From Allobrachymonas sp. (lineage in GTDB: Bacteria > Pseudomonadota > Gammaproteobacteria > Burkholderiales > Burkholderiaceae_C), in the NCBI GenBank assembly GCA_012036375.1, contig JAAUOI010000002.1, forward strand, positions 1 through 26,393: 26,393 nt of DNA, written 5' to 3'. Every line of letters starts with the position of its first letter. Within the stretch, counting starts at the first letter, position 1. The position numbers were made by a program, and so were the translations under genes. Below, piece by piece: positions 24,573 to 26,393 of the stretch. The notes beneath the pieces are model-generated. The model was not told where the DNA came from. It saw only the letters and a list, made by a program, of their open reading frames with translations, and searched no databases.

Positions 24573-26199
24573 GTGCCTTACTAGATGTGAAAGACCTGCG
24601 GGTTTCTTTCGGCGGCAAAGAAGTCGTTAAAGGCATCAATTTTTCCATCAACGCGGGCGAGAAGCTGGCTTTGGTGGGTGAATCAGGCTCTGGAAAATCC
24701 GTCACGGCTTTGAGCTTGCTGCGCCTCGCACTCAATGCCAAAATCAGCGGCCAAGCCCTGTTCGACGGGCGCGACACGCTCGCTATGCCAGAGCCTGAGC
24801 TTGAAGGCTTGCGCGGCGACGATATCGCCATGATCTTCCAAGAGCCAATGACGGCGCTCAATCCATTGATGACGATTGGGCGGCAAATTGCGGAAGTCCT
24901 TGAACTGAAAAAAGGTGCAAGCAAACAAGAGGCGCACCAACGTGCGATTGAGCTGCTGATCGAAGTAGGCATCCCCGAGCCCGAGCGCCGTGCGGCGCAA
25001 TTTCCTCATCAGCTCTCGGGCGGCCAGCGCCAGCGCGCCATGATTGCCATGGCGCTGTCTTGCAGCCCGAAGCTGTTGCTGGCCGATGAGCCCACCACGG
25101 CGCTCGATGTCACGCTGCGTTTGCAAATCTTGAATCTCATCGGCGAGCTGCAAAAACGCGCAACATGGCTGTGTTGCTCATCACGCACGATTTAAATTTG
25201 GTGCGCAAGTTTGCGGATCGGATTGCTGTGATGGAGCAAGGGCATTTGGTGGAGCAGGGCCGTGTGAGTGAGGTGTTGGCCCATCCCCAGCATGCCTACA
25301 CGCAGCGCCTGCTTGCGAGTAAACCTGTGCGCGATGTATGGCCCGCTCAGCCAGAAGCTGCGCCCATGCTCAAGGCCGAGAAACTTCGCATCACCTATCC
25401 CAAGCCGCTGGGCGGCTTCAAGGGTTGGTTCAAAAAGGGTGAATTCGTTGCCGTGCATGAAGCTTCATTGCACCTGCCTCAAGGGCAGACACTTGGCATC
25501 ATCGGCGAATCGGGTTCAGGCAAATCCACCCTGGCCCTGGCGCTGCTGGGCTTGCTGCCAGCCGGGAGCATGCAAGGACAGGTGTTTTATGAGAGAAAAG
25601 AGCATATCGCCGGCATAAAATCTGCGCAGAGTGCTACAGAAAATATAGCATCTATGAAGTTTGACACTTCCTTGCGGCAATCGCTGCAAGTGGTGTTTCA
25701 AGACCCCTATTCATCGCTTTCGCCGCGCATGACGATAGAAGAAATCGTGGGTGAAGGTTTGCGCATTCATGAGCCTACGCTCGATGCAGCGCAGCGCCAA
25801 ACCCGCGTGCTGGCTGCTTTGCAGGAGGTGGGCTTGAATGAGGCGCAGTTCCCTGGCTTGCTGCTTCGCTATCCGCATGAATTTTCTGGCGGCCAGCGCC
25901 AGCGCATCGCAATTGCTCGCGCCCTGATCGTGAACCCGCAAACCATCATTCTTGATGAGCCCACCAGCGCGCTGGATGTGACGATTCAGCAGCAGGTGCT
26001 CACGCTCTTGCAAAAGCTGCAGCGCGAGCGGGCCTTAAGCTATCTCATCATCACGCACGACGTGGATGTGATCCGCGCGATGGCGCATGATGTGCTGGTG
26101 ATGAAAGATGGCCAGGTGGTAGAGAGTGGCGCGGTCGATGCCGTGTTGCAATCCCCGCAGCAAGCCTACACGCAGCAGTTGGTGGCTGCCGCGCAGTGA
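24569..26199 (+). CDS. yejF: Oligopeptide ABC transporter ATPase YejF-like, two fused nucleotide-binding domains, frameshifted as read
   Basis: A double ATPase of about 543 residues when repaired (E. coli YejF about 529). Domain 1 has Walker A GESGSGKSVTAL, the Q-loop MIFQEPMTALNPL, signature QLSGGQRQRAMIAMAL and Walker B LLLADEPTTALDV. One base is lost near 25158-25161; restoring it yields QKR-x-NMAVLLITHDLNLV with the switch His. Domain 2 has GESGSGKSTLALALLGLL, VVFQDPYSSLSPRM, EFSGGQRQRIAIARALI, TIILDEPTSALDV and LIITHDVDV. Between Walker A and the Q-loop of domain 2 lies an insert of roughly a dozen residues relative to YejF, containing A-G-I-K-S-A-Q-S-A-T from repeat R7. Last gene of the operon. 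Confidence 0.92.
25608..25650 (+). repeat. Dispersed repeat copy R7, inside yejF
   Basis: GCCGGCATAAAATCTGCGCA followed by GAGTGCTACAGAAAATATAG is the best match to the repeat core, within an open frame. It is read as A-G-I-K-S-A-Q-S-A-T-E-N-I-A and coincides with extra length relative to YejF of E. coli. The insert sits in a loop before the Q-loop of domain 2. Confidence 0.75.
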
Positions 26200-26393
26200 C
26201 GCATCGCTGATCCAGATTTTTCGCTTGATTTTTCGCTTCGCCCTAGGCTGGTTGCTTCGCTCCACCCGCTCGCCTGCCCCGCGACGTGCCCGAAAATCTG
26301 CTGACTTTCCTTTTGGCATGCCACCCGACCACCCCGAGCTGCTTGTCTTTTGTAGCACTCCACCCTGGTTTCTCGCGCTCCACCGGGAAAGCC
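26200..26393. other. Non-coding end of window
   Basis: No gene or clear terminator is seen after yejF. A tandem GATTTTTCGCTT/GATTTTTCGCTT-like duplication lies just after the stop (about 26215-26240). An ATG at 26318 opens a frame to the window edge without a ribosome-binding site. Confidence 0.5.

Noticed and set aside
22745..25161. Idea that the repeated one-base shifts in yejB, yejE and yejF are programmed frameshifting
   Set aside because: There are no shared slippery heptamers or downstream stem-loops, the sites differ in sequence, and the same pattern affects unrelated genes; sequencing error fits better.
26318..26393. ATG-initiated frame open to the right edge of the window
   Set aside because: No ribosome-binding site, only 25 codons visible, and the residues resemble no family.

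Overview
The window looks like chromosomal DNA of a betaproteobacterium, most likely Burkholderiales and probably near Comamonadaceae. The basis is the gene content (HemB of the Cys-less type, split pntAa/pntAb/pntB, a yejABEF-type peptide importer), the moderate GC content and the short dispersed repeats of a kind common in that family. This placement is inferred from reading, not from a search. There are no rRNA, tRNA or CRISPR features.

Layout. 1-394: non-coding DNA with a strongly foldable block. 452-2041: GMC-family FAD oxidoreductase. 2137-3593 (minus): esterase (ypfH) and extradiol dioxygenase (DODA/YgiD) in one overlapping operon. 3653-4535: secreted amidohydrolase. 4537-9470: an amino-acid cluster with an Asp/Glu racemase, two GltI-like periplasmic binding proteins, a DadA-like D-amino-acid dehydrogenase and a LysR regulator, probably for scavenging D- or acidic amino acids. 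9471-10350: alpha/beta hydrolase. 10479-12731: corA and hemB. 12732-13146: non-coding, with a possible small RNA and a strong terminator. 13147-13632: nudJ. 13771-17427: proton-translocating transhydrogenase operon with an unrelated secreted protein embedded between pntAa and pntAb. 17446-20532: a decayed defence island. 20594-26199: a yejABEF-like oligopeptide ABC importer.

The defence island is the most unusual part. After the pntB terminator it holds a tiny ORF that looks like an HsdR N-terminus joined to an HsdS C-terminus. Next comes a gene with an abortive-infection-like C-terminus, split by a 173-bp hairpin element flanked by TTTAA direct repeats. Removing the element and one repeat restores the reading frame exactly. 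Then come a fragment resembling DUF4357 and an apparently intact two-gene module (winged-helix-like protein plus AbiEii-like nucleotidyltransferase) behind a promoter loaded with perfect palindromes.

Two patterns cut across the window. First, a dispersed repeat (core GCCGGCATAAAATCTGCGCA, then GAGTGCTAT) occurs at least seven times. Three copies lie inside unrelated genes (DODA, PntAb, YejF) and are read in the same orientation and frame, giving similar peptides around S-A-Q/P-S/N-A. A different GC-rich repeat encodes an N-terminal extension of YejE. Second, about a dozen single-base frameshifts, nearly all one-base losses and many in short homopolymers, break otherwise well-conserved genes (both binding-protein and transporter genes, pntAa, pntB, yejA twice, yejB, yejE, yejF). 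This looks much more like residual long-read assembly error than biology, so I annotate those as single genes spanning the shift.
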